Notes under the pieces: model-generated | The model's input: the letters and a program-made list of their open reading frames with translations, nothing else | The model's database searches: none | Told to the model about the DNA's origin: nothing | In this document: piece by piece, positions 19,084-27,119 of the stretch | How positions within the stretch are numbered: position 1 is the stretch's first letter | Layout of the letters: each line of letters opens with the position of its first letter | Position numbers and translations under genes: made by a program | Assembly (NCBI RefSeq): GCF_015461805.1 | Contig: NZ_JACVZE010000008.1 | Span: forward strand, 1 to 64,000 | DNA: 64,000 nucleotides | Origin: Pseudomonas pisciculturae | GTDB lineage: Bacteria; Pseudomonadota; Gammaproteobacteria; Pseudomonadales; Pseudomonadaceae | Direction of reading: 5' to 3'

Positions 19084-19746
19084 TTGCGGTTACGGTCGAA
19101 CCTTTCAACGTCCTTGTTGCTTGCTTGTGCCCTGGGCCTCGCAGCCTGTTCCTCTGCGCCTTCAAAGCTGCCGGGCTTGCCGGAGCGTGTCGAGCTCAAC
19201 GGTGTGCCGACTTTTCGTGGTGAGGCCTATCAGAGCGGCCCTACGGCTTTAGCCAGCATGCTGTCGCAACAAGGCATTGTCATGACACCGGGCTTGCTGG
19301 ATAAGCCCTTGCATTTGCCCGGCGGCGAAGCGCACCTGGAGCGCAACATGCAGGTGCTGGCGCGTGAATACGGGCTGATGGTGTACCCGTTGGACGCCAA
19401 GCTGACGGCGGTGCTGGCGCAGGTGGCTGCGGGTTACCCGGTGATGGCGCGGATTGGCGGCGGGGTATGGTCGGATGCGCGCTATGTCGTGGTAGTGGGG
19501 TTCAATCAACAGAAAAGCACAGTGCTGCTGCGGTCGGGCATGGACCGACGTTTGTTGATGAGCTTCAGCGACTTTGAATCAAAGTGGAAGAGCGCCGGGA
19601 ACTGGGCAATTCTCACCCAGCGGCCGAGCCAGTTACCGGCCAATGTGGATGCGCAGCGCTGGCGGGATGCGGCGAATGCGACGGCTCAGGCCGGGCAGGA
19701 GCGGGCGGCGGCGCAGGCCCTAAAGGTGCTGGCAGAACGCAAATAA
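19084..19746 (+). CDS. C39-peptidase-like lipoprotein lacking catalytic residues
   Basis: The 220-residue protein starts at TTG 19084, after AGAGAG, and has a lipoprotein signal ending LGLAAC (Cys22). The middle resembles the papain-like C39_2 peptidase fold: VPTFRGEAYQSGPTALASML stands where active families have Q-x-x-x-CGPAAL, and SDARYVVVVGFN where they have H-[YW]-V-V-V-x-G. The cysteine and histidine positions read Ser and Arg, so it is probably an inactive structural or binding protein. The C-terminal 40 residues are Ala/Gln-rich and may be helical. Confidence 0.65.
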   Translation: MRLRSNLSTSLLLACALGLAACSSAPSKLPGLPERVELNGVPTFRGEAYQSGPTALASMLSQQGIVMTPGLLDKPLHLPGGEAHLERNMQVLAREYGLMVYPLDAKLTAVLAQVAAGYPVMARIGGGVWSDARYVVVVGFNQQKSTVLLRSGMDRRLLMSFSDFESKWKSAGNWAILTQRPSQLPANVDAQRWRDAANATAQAGQERAAAQALKVLAERK

Positions 19747-19763
19747 TCCATCATGTGTAGGTC

Positions 19764-19887
19764 AATGTGGGAGGGGCGGTGCGACGATTCGACTTGCCCC
19801 CGATAGCGGTGTTTCAGTCACATAGTTATCAACTGACCCACTGTCATCGGGGGCAAGTCGAATCGTCGCACCGCCCCTCCCACATTT
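19764..19887. repeat. REPIN of extended-stem variant
   Basis: Two arms of about 41 bases are perfect reverse complements. Each is a REP (GTGGGAGGGGC...TTGCCCCCGAT) carrying the same 15-base internal insert GGTGCGACGATTCGA. It lies between the C39-like gene and pbpG and may end transcription of both. Confidence 0.85.
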
Positions 19888-19918
19888 GAGCATTTCATAT
19901 TGGAATTGAGGTTGTGGC

Positions 19919-20842
19919 TTAGCGACGCACTTCTGCCGCGTTCGGGCGATTCTTCAGGTTTTTATCGGCCTTGTAGCGCAACGCTACATCCGGCACCGAC
20001 CCACTCTTGCCGGTCTCAACCCAATTGCGAATCCGGCTGGCATCGGCAAAGTGCGTGAACTTGCCAAACGCATCCAGGATCACCAACGACACCGGGCGGT
20101 TACCCATGCTGGTGACCAGCACCAGGCAGTGGCCAGCCTGGTTGGTAAAGCCGGTCTTGGTCAGCTTGATATCCCAGTTGGCGCGGTTGATCAGGTGGTC
20201 GGTGTTGGAGAAGCCCAGGGTGTAGTTGGGCTTGCGGAACGACACGGTCTTTTCCTTGGTGGTGCTCAACTGGCTCAGCATTGGATAGTGACGCGCTGCG
20301 GCCAGCAGCTTGCTCAGGTCGCGGGCCGTGGACACGTTGTGAATTGACAGGCCTGTAGGCTCTACATAGTGCGTGCTGGTCATGCCCAGCGCCTTGGCCT
20401 TGGCGTTCATCGCGGCGATAAAGGCTGGGTAGCCGCCTGGGTAGTGGTGGGCCAGGCTGGCGGCGGCACGGTTTTCCGAGGACATCAGGGCGATCAGCAG
20501 CATTTCTTTGCGGGGCATTTCGCTGCCGATTTTCACGCGGGAGAACACGCCTTTCATTTCTGGCGTGTCCTTGATGTTGATATCGATGTACTCATCCATG
20601 TTCTGCTTGGCTTCGAGCACGATCAGGCCGGTCATCAACTTGCTCACCGAGGCGATGGGTACCACCACGTCGGGGTTGCTGGAATAGATGACCTTGTTGG
20701 TCTGCAAGTCCACCAGCATGGCGCTGCCGGAGGCGATTTGCAGTTTGGAGGTGTCACGCGGCGCTTGGGTGGTCTCGGCGGCGTGCGCGAAGGTGCCTGT
20801 GAAAGCAAAAAATAGGCTGGCAATAGAAAGACGAATTTTCAC
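19919..20842 (-). CDS. pbpG: D-alanyl-D-alanine endopeptidase PBP7
   Basis: The 307-residue periplasmic penicillin-binding protein cleaves DD-crosslinks in peptidoglycan. All three active-site motifs are present: SVSK in [14 protein letters not shown] in LMSSENRAA, and KTG in [13 protein letters not shown]. The signal peptide is [21 protein letters not shown], read from GTG 20842; a TTG 19 codons earlier would put a long polar stretch before the signal and is less likely. The gene is monocistronic. Confidence 0.92.
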   Translation of the reverse strand: MKIRLSIASLFFAFTGTFAHAAETTQAPRDTSKLQIASGSAMLVDLQTNKVIYSSNPDVVVPIASVSKLMTGLIVLEAKQNMDEYIDINIKDTPEMKGVFSRVKIGSEMPRKEMLLIALMSSENRAAASLAHHYPGGYPAFIAAMNAKAKALGMTSTHYVEPTGLSIHNVSTARDLSKLLAAARHYPMLSQLSTTKEKTVSFRKPNYTLGFSNTDHLINRANWDIKLTKTGFTNQAGHCLVLVTSMGNRPVSLVILDAFGKFTHFADASRIRNWVETGKSGSVPDVALRYKADKNLKNRPNAAEVRR

Positions 20843-21040
20843 GCGGATGAACTCGCTAAAAAGTAAGGAAATACCGTTGGGGAACGGGTTGTGCGACAAA
20901 TGCCGTTACATTTTAGGAGTATGGATCAGAAAGCGATAGAGAGCCTTTAAATAAAGGCTGTAAGCCGATGATGGGTTAGGGCTGTACCGGGTGTGTGGGG
21001 CTGGGATGTATGGGGGCGTTACAAATTTTGTTGCTGAGTA

Positions 21041-21985
21041 TCACTGCGTTGCTTTCTGGCGATACTCGGTTGGAGTCAACCCGAGTTCCCGGCGGAACGC
21101 CCGGCTAAATGCTGCATCCGAGTCATAGCCAAGACCTTCGGCAATTGTAGAGATACGCTGGCTTGAGGATCTAAGGCGTTTGACGGCGAGTTGCATTCTC
21201 CAGCGCACGAGATATCGCATTGGGGATTCGCCGATCAGCCGGCTAAATTTATTCGCAAGATTTGACCGTGATTGACCAATTCTGGTCGCAAGCTTCTCCA
21301 CCGTCCAATCTGCACCTGGCTCGGCGTGCAGCAATGCAAGTGCGTGACCGACGATAGGGTCGCGCAATGCCGAAATCCAGCCGGTAAAGCTATCCGGTGC
21401 TGTTGAAAGCCAGTTACGAATTGCCCAGATGAACATCAGGTCGATGATCCTGGAGAGCATGATCTTGCTCCCTATCGACGGAAACGCCTGCTCCTTTTGC
21501 ATTGCCTGCACCGTCAGGTTGAGCCACTCCCTGGAGCCAAGCGTGTCAGGCTCGGTGGATGGCTGGCTTGACACGTGGAGAACCTTCGGCAAGCCCGACA
21601 TCAGGGCCTTGCCGCCAATGCAATCAAACCGGTAAAGCCCGGAGGTAATGCTGCCGCCGGGCGTCGACGCTGTGGTTTGATACTGGATCCAATGGCTTAC
21701 GCCACTGGGGATAAAAATGATGTCGCCCGTGCAAAGGTGCGTTGGCGTGTTGGCGTCCTCAAAGTGCAGTGCGAACGCCCCGTGATGCACGATATGAAAG
21801 CACCCCTTTTCTCCGTCAAAACGCTGCTTTTCAGTTTTTGAATAAACGTGTGTTGGAAGCAACTCGCTGGTCATTTCTGCCTTACTGAAGACATCAAAAA
21901 AAACGTCTGCAGCCGGGTGCCTCAAGTCGGCGTCGAACTTTCCCGTACTGCGGCGTTTCAGCATGTTTTCTGGCGTTTCGATCAT
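21041..21985 (-). CDS. AraC-family regulator with cupin sensor domain
   Basis: The 314-residue protein has an N-terminal cupin_6-type sensor (GCFHIVHHGAFALHFEDANTPTHLCTGDIIFIPSGVSHWI, residues 60-105) and a C-terminal pair of AraC helix-turn-helix motifs, ending GYDSDAAFSRAFRRELGLTPTEYR. It is divergent from the alpha/beta hydrolase gene at 22148 and probably controls it. Lower G+C and more A/T-ending codons than neighbouring genes suggest later acquisition of the pair. Confidence 0.88.
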   Translation of the reverse strand: MIETPENMLKRRSTGKFDADLRHPAADVFFDVFSKAEMTSELLPTHVYSKTEKQRFDGEKGCFHIVHHGAFALHFEDANTPTHLCTGDIIFIPSGVSHWIQYQTTASTPGGSITSGLYRFDCIGGKALMSGLPKVLHVSSQPSTEPDTLGSREWLNLTVQAMQKEQAFPSIGSKIMLSRIIDLMFIWAIRNWLSTAPDSFTGWISALRDPIVGHALALLHAEPGADWTVEKLATRIGQSRSNLANKFSRLIGESPMRYLVRWRMQLAVKRLRSSSQRISTIAEGLGYDSDAAFSRAFRRELGLTPTEYRQKATQ

Positions 21986-22147
21986 GGTAAATCCCTTTCT
22001 GTCGACACAATAATTGCTCGGCCAGAAGGCTCCGAGGGTTTGCGCTTGGTTTGGCAGATGAAACGATTCAGGGTTCCTCTGGGAGATGCTCTAAACAACG
22101 GATTTCCGCTTAGCGGATTTCTTTCACTGACGAGTGGGGTTCTAACA

Positions 22148-22846
22148 ATGACCAATAAACCTACGATATTGCTGGTCCACGGGTTTTGGGGCGGCGCAGC
22201 GCACTGGAGCAAAGTAATTGTTGAGTTAAACCGTAAAGGCTATACGTCCATTCATGCAGTAGAGATGCCTTTGACATCGCTCGCTGAAGATGCAGAGCGC
22301 ACGCGTAAGATGATCGCTCAGCAAAAGGGGCCTGTCTTGCTTGTGGGGCATTCGTACGGTGGCGCCGTCATCACTGAAGCGGGTGACCAGCCCAATGTCA
22401 TTGGGCTGGTTTACATCGCGGCATTTGCACCTGATGCAGGTGAGAGCCCGGGCGAGATCACTCAGCGAAATCTGCCACAAGCTGCCGCCAACCTTGAGCC
22501 GGATAGCGACGGATATCTGTGGGTAAAGGCGGATAAATTCCATGAGAGCTTTTGCCAGGACCTCTCTGCCAGTGAAGCGTTGGTGATGGCCGTCACTCAA
22601 AAGGCTCCGCTCGCCAGTACATTTGGCGACAAGATCACTGCACCTGCCTGGAAGAACAAACCGTCTTGGTATCAAGTGTCCAGTGAAGACAGAATGATTC
22701 ATCCCGAGAATCAGAGGTTAATGGCGGCAAAGCTTGATCCTGAGGGCCTTATTACTTTAGCGACCAGCCATGCGTCGCTGGCGACTAAGCCTTTCGAAGT
22801 TGCTTCGTTTATTGATGAGGCTGCGGTAGCTGCATCCAAGGACTAA
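22148..22846 (+). CDS. Alpha/beta-hydrolase, EstC/salicylate-esterase-like
   Basis: The 232-residue cytoplasmic hydrolase starts MTNKPTILLVHGFWGGAAHW at 22148. It shows the oxyanion HGFWGG, the nucleophile elbow GHSYGG (Ser near residue 73), a candidate acid in SSEDRMI and histidine in TSHASL. The family includes small esterases and plant hydroxynitrile-lyase-like enzymes; the substrate is unknown. An upstream in-frame extension overlaps the divergent araC start and is rejected. It is followed by a bidirectional terminator. Confidence 0.85.
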   Translation: MTNKPTILLVHGFWGGAAHWSKVIVELNRKGYTSIHAVEMPLTSLAEDAERTRKMIAQQKGPVLLVGHSYGGAVITEAGDQPNVIGLVYIAAFAPDAGESPGEITQRNLPQAAANLEPDSDGYLWVKADKFHESFCQDLSASEALVMAVTQKAPLASTFGDKITAPAWKNKPSWYQVSSEDRMIHPENQRLMAAKLDPEGLITLATSHASLATKPFEVASFIDEAAVAASKD

Positions 22847-22908
22847 GTTCGCCCGAAGGATCCACTAGCCCAGCGTGTGTTGGGCTGCCCATGTTTATTA
22901 CAGGCAAT

Positions 22909-22939
22909 AAAAAGCCCTGCGCAACGGCAGGGCTTTTTT
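22909..22939. terminator. Bidirectional terminator between hydrolase gene and folD
   Basis: GCCCTGC-GCAACG-GCAGGGC is a 7-base-pair stem flanked by AAAAA on the left and TTTTTT on the right, so it can act in both directions. A smaller hairpin AGCCCA/TGGGCT lies just before it. Confidence 0.88.
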
Positions 22940-22953
22940 AGCACGGCTGTTTA

Positions 22954-23808
22954 TTAGTCGTGCAGGGCTTCTGCCGCATACAGCGTGTTTTCCAGCAAGC
23001 ACGCTCGGGTCATCGGGCCGACGCCACCCGGTACTGGAGTGATCCAGCCGGCGCGGGGCAGGGCGGTTTCGTACACCACGTCGCCCACCAGCTTACCGTC
23101 TTCCTGACGGTTGATGCCGACGTCGATAACGATGGCGCCCTCCTTGATCCACTCACCCTTGACCAGGCCTGGCTTGCCGGCGGCAACCACTACCAGGTCG
23201 GCGCGGCCAACGTGGCCGGCGAGGTCCTTGGTGAAGCGGTGGGTGACGGTCACGGTGCAGCCGGCCAGCAGCAGTTCCATGGCCATCGGGCGACCGACGA
23301 TGTTGGAGGCGCCGACGACCACGGCATCGAGGCCGTACAGGTCGATACCGGTGCTTTCCAGCAGGGTCATGATGCCTTTCGGCGTGCACGGGCGCAGCAG
23401 CGGAATACGCTGGGCCAGGCGGCCGACGTTATAAGGGTGGAAACCGTCGACGTCCTTGTCTGGGCGGATGCGCTCCAGCAGTTTGGAGGCGTCCAGGTGT
23501 TGCGGCAGTGGCAGTTGCAGCAGGATGCCGTCGATACCCGCGTCGTCGTTGAGGCCGTCGATCAGGTCGGTGAGCGCCTGTTGGGAGGTCTCGGCAGGCA
23601 GGTCGTAGGCCTTTGAAATAAAGCCGACCTCTTCACAGTCTTTACGCTTGTGCGAGACATAAACCTGAGAGGCAGGATCGCTGCCGACCAGGATCACCGC
23701 GAGGCCAGGCGTGCGCAGGCCTTGCTGGCTGCGCTCGGTGACTCGTTTGGCGATCTGCTGGCGCAGGCTGGCGGCGATTGATTTGCCGTCGATAAGTTGT
23801 GCAGTCAT
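22954..23808 (-). CDS. folD: Methylenetetrahydrofolate dehydrogenase/cyclohydrolase FolD
   Basis: The 284-residue bifunctional enzyme interconverts 5,10-methylene-THF, methenyl-THF and 10-formyl-THF. Signatures visible are the catalytic lysine/tyrosine region [18 protein letters not shown] (residues 46-63), [13 protein letters not shown], and [17 protein letters not shown] for NADP binding, with the C-terminal [13 protein letters not shown]. It is a single gene upstream of, and divergent from, the tRNA cluster, the arrangement usual in Pseudomonas. Confidence 0.97.
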   Translation of the reverse strand: MTAQLIDGKSIAASLRQQIAKRVTERSQQGLRTPGLAVILVGSDPASQVYVSHKRKDCEEVGFISKAYDLPAETSQQALTDLIDGLNDDAGIDGILLQLPLPQHLDASKLLERIRPDKDVDGFHPYNVGRLAQRIPLLRPCTPKGIMTLLESTGIDLYGLDAVVVGASNIVGRPMAMELLLAGCTVTVTHRFTKDLAGHVGRADLVVVAAGKPGLVKGEWIKEGAIVIDVGINRQEDGKLVGDVVYETALPRAGWITPVPGGVGPMTRACLLENTLYAAEALHD

Positions 23809-23940
23809 TACGCGTGATTAACCATCGAGAGGGGGAAGAAAAGTGCGCGCATTCTCGCATGCCATGGCGTGAGGGCAAAGGCGCTTGGTCTGCAAATTGC
23901 CCTAACCCCTTAAATAAAATGAATTTTTTTCAAAAAAGAT

Positions 23941-23967
23941 TTGACGGGTTTCCAGGCCCTCTATACT
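23941..23967 (+). promoter_or_regulatory. Candidate sigma-70 promoter for the tRNA cluster
   Basis: TTGACG (23941-23946) and TATACT (23962-23967) are close to consensus, but the spacing is short at 15 bases. The site lies 120 bases before tRNA-Arg in an otherwise gene-free stretch (23809-24087). Confidence 0.45.
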
Positions 23968-24087
23968 ATTCGTCGCACTTGTCGGGCACAGCCTAGCACT
24001 GGTTAAGAAGGTCAAGCAGAATAGATGGTTATTCTGTAAGGCTGGAAGCATTTAGTTTGTAGTCCTAATAGAATACAGATTAATCAG

Positions 24088-24164
24088 GCGCCCGTAGCTC
24101 AGCTGGATAGAGCATCCGCCTTCTAAGCGGATGGTCGCAGGTTCGAGTCCTGCCGGGTGCGCCA
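24088..24164 (+). tRNA. tRNA-Arg (anticodon TCT)
   Basis: The 77-base cloverleaf starts GCGCCCG and ends CGGGTGC plus G and an encoded CCA. The anticodon loop reads CTTCTAA with TCT in the middle, and the T-arm is GCAGG-TTCGAGT-CCTGC. It is the first of four tRNAs on this strand. Confidence 0.97.
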
Positions 24165-24196
24165 TTAGGCAGCTTTGGCACAAGTAGCGCTATATG

Positions 24197-24272
24197 GTGG
24201 GCGTAGCTCAGTTGGTAGAGCACGGGATTGTGACTCCCGTTGTCGAGGGTTCGATCCCCTTCGTCCACCCCA
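24197..24272 (+). tRNA. tRNA-His (anticodon GTG), copy 1
   Basis: The acceptor GTGGGCG pairs with CGTCCAC and CCA is encoded. The anticodon loop is ATTGTGA. A G precedes the first base, giving the extra G-1 typical of tRNA-His. It is identical to copy 2 at 24494. Confidence 0.97.
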
Positions 24273-24280
24273 TATTTTGA

Positions 24281-24318
24281 AAAGGCGCCAGATTAATCGT
24301 CTGGCGCCTTTGCTTTAA
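24281..24318 (+). terminator. Hairpin after first tRNA-His
   Basis: AAAGGCGCCAGA and TCTGGCGCCTTT form a 12-base-pair stem with a 7-base loop, then TGCTTT. The T-run is imperfect, so it may be a partial terminator or a processing signal between tRNAs. Confidence 0.55.
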
Positions 24319-24329
24319 GAGCTTCAAGC

Positions 24330-24414
24330 GCGGATGTGGTGGAATTGGTAGACACACTGGATTTAGGTTCCAGCGCCGCGAGGCGTAAGAGTTCGAGTCT
24401 CTTCATCCGCACCA
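24330..24414 (+). tRNA. tRNA-Leu (anticodon TAG)
   Basis: The 85-base tRNA has acceptor GCGGATG/CATCCGC, a long variable arm and encoded CCA. The anticodon stem-loop CTGGATTTAGGTTCCAG has TAG in the loop. Confidence 0.97.
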
Positions 24415-24493
24415 ATTTCAAAGCGTCACCCTGCCGCAAGGTGAGGTGAGGTTCAACAAAGAAGATGTTCGAGTTCTTTGTTAATGCAATATG

Positions 24494-24569
24494 GTGGGCG
24501 TAGCTCAGTTGGTAGAGCACGGGATTGTGACTCCCGTTGTCGAGGGTTCGATCCCCTTCGTCCACCCCA
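24494..24569 (+). tRNA. tRNA-His (anticodon GTG), copy 2
   Basis: The sequence matches copy 1 base for base, including the preceding TATGG context and the G-1. A hairpin almost the same as that after copy 1 follows, here with a proper T-run, so the whole gene-plus-hairpin unit looks duplicated. Confidence 0.97.
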
Positions 24570-24575
24570 TATTCG

Positions 24576-24610
24576 AAAGGCGCCAGATTTAACAGTCTGG
24601 CGCCTTTTTT
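24576..24610 (+). terminator. Rho-independent terminator of the tRNA cluster
   Basis: AAAGGCGCCAGA and TCTGGCGCCTTT form a 12-base-pair stem, followed by TTTTTT in total. It lies 6 bases past the second tRNA-His. Confidence 0.9.
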
Positions 24611-24969
24611 GGTTTTAGCGGTTCGAATATTCAGTGGCTGCAGGTTCTGGGCTGCAACGGCAGGGCGTTTCATCGTATTTATGTGTCTCGATGATACTGC
24701 GTTGTCCGCTCGCTCCCTTTGAAGGGTGGGCCGTCAGGGAGATGGGTGACGACTTCTTCTATATATAGAAGGGGCGGCGCAGAGCCCTGGCGTGATTGTC
24801 TGTATTTGTCACCGGGGCGAGGTACTTCAGTGCCTTCGTACCGATAAATTGCCGGCTGTTTTCGGGCGTATTTGCAGTAGGGTGACTTCTTGAGTTTGAC
24901 CCACTAGAATGCATGCCCTTGATTGGGGTCGGAAATGGCCGGCTAACGTCTGTGCAACGAGGAATATCC
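24611..24969. other. Gene-free stretch before tig
   Basis: I see no credible coding frame here. It contains a perfect 16-base palindrome CTTCTATATATAGAAG (24756-24771) and the probable tig promoter at 24882-24910. From memory of the P. aeruginosa PAO1 map, the PA1797-parS-parR genes sit at this point; nothing equivalent is present here. Confidence 0.55.
24882..24910 (+). promoter_or_regulatory. Candidate promoter for tig
   Basis: TAGAAT (24905-24910) is a good -10. GTGACT, 17 bases upstream at 24882-24887, is a moderate -35. The tig start is 60 bases downstream. Confidence 0.4.
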
Positions 24970-26280
24970 ATGCAAGTTTCTGTTGAAAATACTACTGCTA
25001 TCGAACGTCGCCTGAGCATCACCGTGCCGGCTGAGCGTATCGAAACTGCGGTCAACAAGCGTCTGCAGCAGACTGCCCAGAAAGCCAAGATCGCTGGTTT
25101 CCGTCCAGGCAAAGTGCCGATGAGCGAAATCAAGCGCCGTTTTGGTGCTGATGCGCGCCAGGAAGCTGTTGGTGACGTGATTCAGGCTTCTTTCTACGAA
25201 GCTGTTGTTGAGCATAAGCTGAACCCGGCTGGCTCGCCTTCGATCGAGCCTAAGTCCCTGGAAGCGGGCAAGGACCTGGAGTACGTTGCTGTATTCGAAG
25301 TGTTCCCAGAATTTGAAGTGGCCGGTTTCGAAGGTATCGAAATCGAGCGTCTGAGCGCCGAAGTGGCTGATTCGGACCTGGACAACATGCTGGAAATCCT
25401 GCGCAAGCAGAACACTCGTTTTGAAGTGGCCGACCGCGCTGCCCAGAACGAAGACCAGCTGAACATCGATTTCGTTGGCAAGGTTGATGGCGAAGTATTC
25501 GCTGGCGGCTCCGCCAAGGGTACTCAGCTGGTGCTGGGTTCCAACCGCATGATCCCTGGTTTTGAAGACGGTCTGGTTGGCGCTAAAGCCGGCGAAGAGC
25601 GCGTTCTGAACCTGACTTTCCCTGCTGACTACCAGAACCTGGACCTGGCTGGCAAAGCCGCCGAGTTCACCGTGACCGTCAACAGCGTTTCCGAGCCTAA
25701 GCTGCCAGAGCTGAACGAAGAATTCTTCGCTCAATTCGGTATCAAGGAAACCGGTATCGAAGGTTTCCGCACCGAAGTTCGCAAGAACATGGAGCGCGAG
25801 CTGCGTCAGGCCATCAAGTCCAAGGTCAAGAACCAGGTTATGGACGGCCTGCTGGCTGCCAACCCGATCGAAGTGCCTAAGGCTCTGCTGTCCAACGAAG
25901 TGGATCGCCTGCGCGTTCAAGCGGTTCAGCAGTTTGGTGGCAACATCAAGCCTGACCAACTGCCGGCTGAGCTGTTCGAAGAGCAAGCCAAGCGCCGCGT
26001 TGTGCTGGGCCTGATCGTGGCTGAAGTGGTCAAGCAGTTCGACCTCAAGCCAGACGAAGACCGCGTTCGCGAAATGATCCAGGAGATGGCTTCGGCCTAC
26101 CAGGAGCCTGAGCAGGTCGTGGCTTGGTACTACAAGAACGACCAACAGCTGAACGAAGTACGTTCGGTTGTGCTTGAAGAACAAGTTGTGGATACTGTTC
26201 TGCAGAAGGCTAAGGTGACCGATAAAGCGGTCTCTTACGAAGAAGCAGTCAAACCGGCGGAAGCAGCACAAGCCGACTGA
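24970..26280 (+). CDS. tig: Trigger factor, ribosome-associated chaperone
   Basis: The 436-residue protein binds the ribosome exit tunnel and protects nascent chains. The N-terminal domain carries the ribosome-docking signature [17 protein letters not shown] (residues about 42-58). The FKBP-type prolyl isomerase domain (residues about 150-245) includes [18 protein letters not shown]. The C-terminal helical chaperone arms follow. The start [16 protein letters not shown] at 24970 follows ACGAGGAAT. A strong hairpin at 26306-26338 separates it from clpP. Confidence 0.97.
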   Translation: MQVSVENTTAIERRLSITVPAERIETAVNKRLQQTAQKAKIAGFRPGKVPMSEIKRRFGADARQEAVGDVIQASFYEAVVEHKLNPAGSPSIEPKSLEAGKDLEYVAVFEVFPEFEVAGFEGIEIERLSAEVADSDLDNMLEILRKQNTRFEVADRAAQNEDQLNIDFVGKVDGEVFAGGSAKGTQLVLGSNRMIPGFEDGLVGAKAGEERVLNLTFPADYQNLDLAGKAAEFTVTVNSVSEPKLPELNEEFFAQFGIKETGIEGFRTEVRKNMERELRQAIKSKVKNQVMDGLLAANPIEVPKALLSNEVDRLRVQAVQQFGGNIKPDQLPAELFEEQAKRRVVLGLIVAEVVKQFDLKPDEDRVREMIQEMASAYQEPEQVVAWYYKNDQQLNEVRSVVLEEQVVDTVLQKAKVTDKAVSYEEAVKPAEAAQAD

Positions 26281-26305
26281 TTGTCCAACTCGTTGGAAAT
26301 ACAAC

Positions 26306-26338
26306 CATAAGCCAGCCTCGCGCTGGCTTATGCGTTTT
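26306..26338 (+). terminator. Hairpin between tig and clpP
   Basis: CATAAGCCAGC-CTCGC-GCTGGCTTATG is a perfect 11-base-pair stem, followed by CGTTTT. It is probably a partial terminator or attenuator that sets the tig:clpP ratio. Confidence 0.65.
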
Positions 26339-26371
26339 CAAGACATGACTATTTGGGAGTAACTGCAGAGC

Positions 26372-27007
26372 ATGTTCCGTAATTCCTATATTCAGCAGAA
26401 CTCTGATATCCAGGCCGCTGGCGGCCTGGTCCCGATGGTTGTCGAGCAGTCCGCTCGTGGCGAACGCGCCTACGACATCTACTCGCGCCTGCTCAAGGAG
26501 CGAGTGATCTTTCTGGTGGGCCCGGTAGAGGACTACATGGCCAACCTGATCTGTGCGCAACTGCTGTTCCTTGAAGCGGAAAACCCGGACAAGGACATCC
26601 ATCTCTACATCAACTCTCCAGGCGGTTCGGTAACGGCGGGCATGTCGATCTACGACACCATGCAGTTCATCAAGCCAAACGTGTCGACCACCTGCATCGG
26701 CCAGGCCTGCAGCATGGGCGCGTTCCTGCTGACCGCGGGTGCCGAAGGCAAGCGTTTCTGCCTGCCGAACTCCCGTGTGATGATTCACCAGCCACTGGGC
26801 GGCTTCCAGGGCCAGGCGTCGGACATCGAAATCCACGCCAAGGAAATCCTGTTCATCCGTGAGCGTCTCAATACGCTAATGGCTAAACACAGCGGGCATA
26901 CCCTGGAAGAAATCGAGCGCGACACCAATCGCGACAACTTCATGAGCGCCGAGGCTGCGCAGGCATATGGCCTGATCGATAAAGTGATTGACCGTCGCCC
27001 CGCTTAA
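26372..27007 (+). CDS. clpP: ATP-dependent Clp protease proteolytic subunit ClpP
   Basis: The 211-residue serine peptidase assembles as a double heptamer with ClpX or ClpA. Catalytic residues are visible: Ser in [11 protein letters not shown] (about residue 112), His in VMIHQPLGG (about 137), and Asp in the following helix region. [18 protein letters not shown] is the oxyanion region. A short N-terminal propeptide ends near the conserved [11 protein letters not shown] 26372 is preceded by GGGAG at some distance. clpX follows after 112 bases. Confidence 0.97.
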   Translation: MFRNSYIQQNSDIQAAGGLVPMVVEQSARGERAYDIYSRLLKERVIFLVGPVEDYMANLICAQLLFLEAENPDKDIHLYINSPGGSVTAGMSIYDTMQFIKPNVSTTCIGQACSMGAFLLTAGAEGKRFCLPNSRVMIHQPLGGFQGQASDIEIHAKEILFIRERLNTLMAKHSGHTLEEIERDTNRDNFMSAEAAQAYGLIDKVIDRRPA

Positions 27008-27030
27008 TATAAGCCGCTCAAAATAGGGCT

Positions 27031-27071
27031 GGTCGGCATGTCCGACCACTTGCGGGCTTGAAAAAGCCCGC
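27031..27071 (+). other. Two tandem hairpins between clpP and clpX
   Basis: GGTCGG-CATGT-CCGACC (27031-27047) and GCGGGCTT-GAAA-AAGCCCGC (27052-27071) are both perfect stems, the second with a GAAA tetraloop. No T-run follows. They may be mRNA processing or stability elements and not a terminator. Confidence 0.5.
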
Positions 27072-27119
27072 ATAAGCCTTCATCTTGTGTTGCAAGCCTA
27101 TCGGATTTGGATCGAACGA

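Noticed and set aside
24088-24610. Prophage or island attachment site at the tRNA cluster
   Set aside because: No integrase gene and no displaced tRNA 3' end were seen nearby, and the flanking genes are the conserved folD and tig.
24759-25133. Minus-strand frame spanning the tig leader
   Set aside because: It runs from inside tig out into the leader, has no family resemblance and no ribosome site.
24943-26304. Long minus-strand frame opposite trigger factor
   Set aside because: It is antisense to a complete tig and rich in Leu/Phe/His/Gln, as expected of a shadow.
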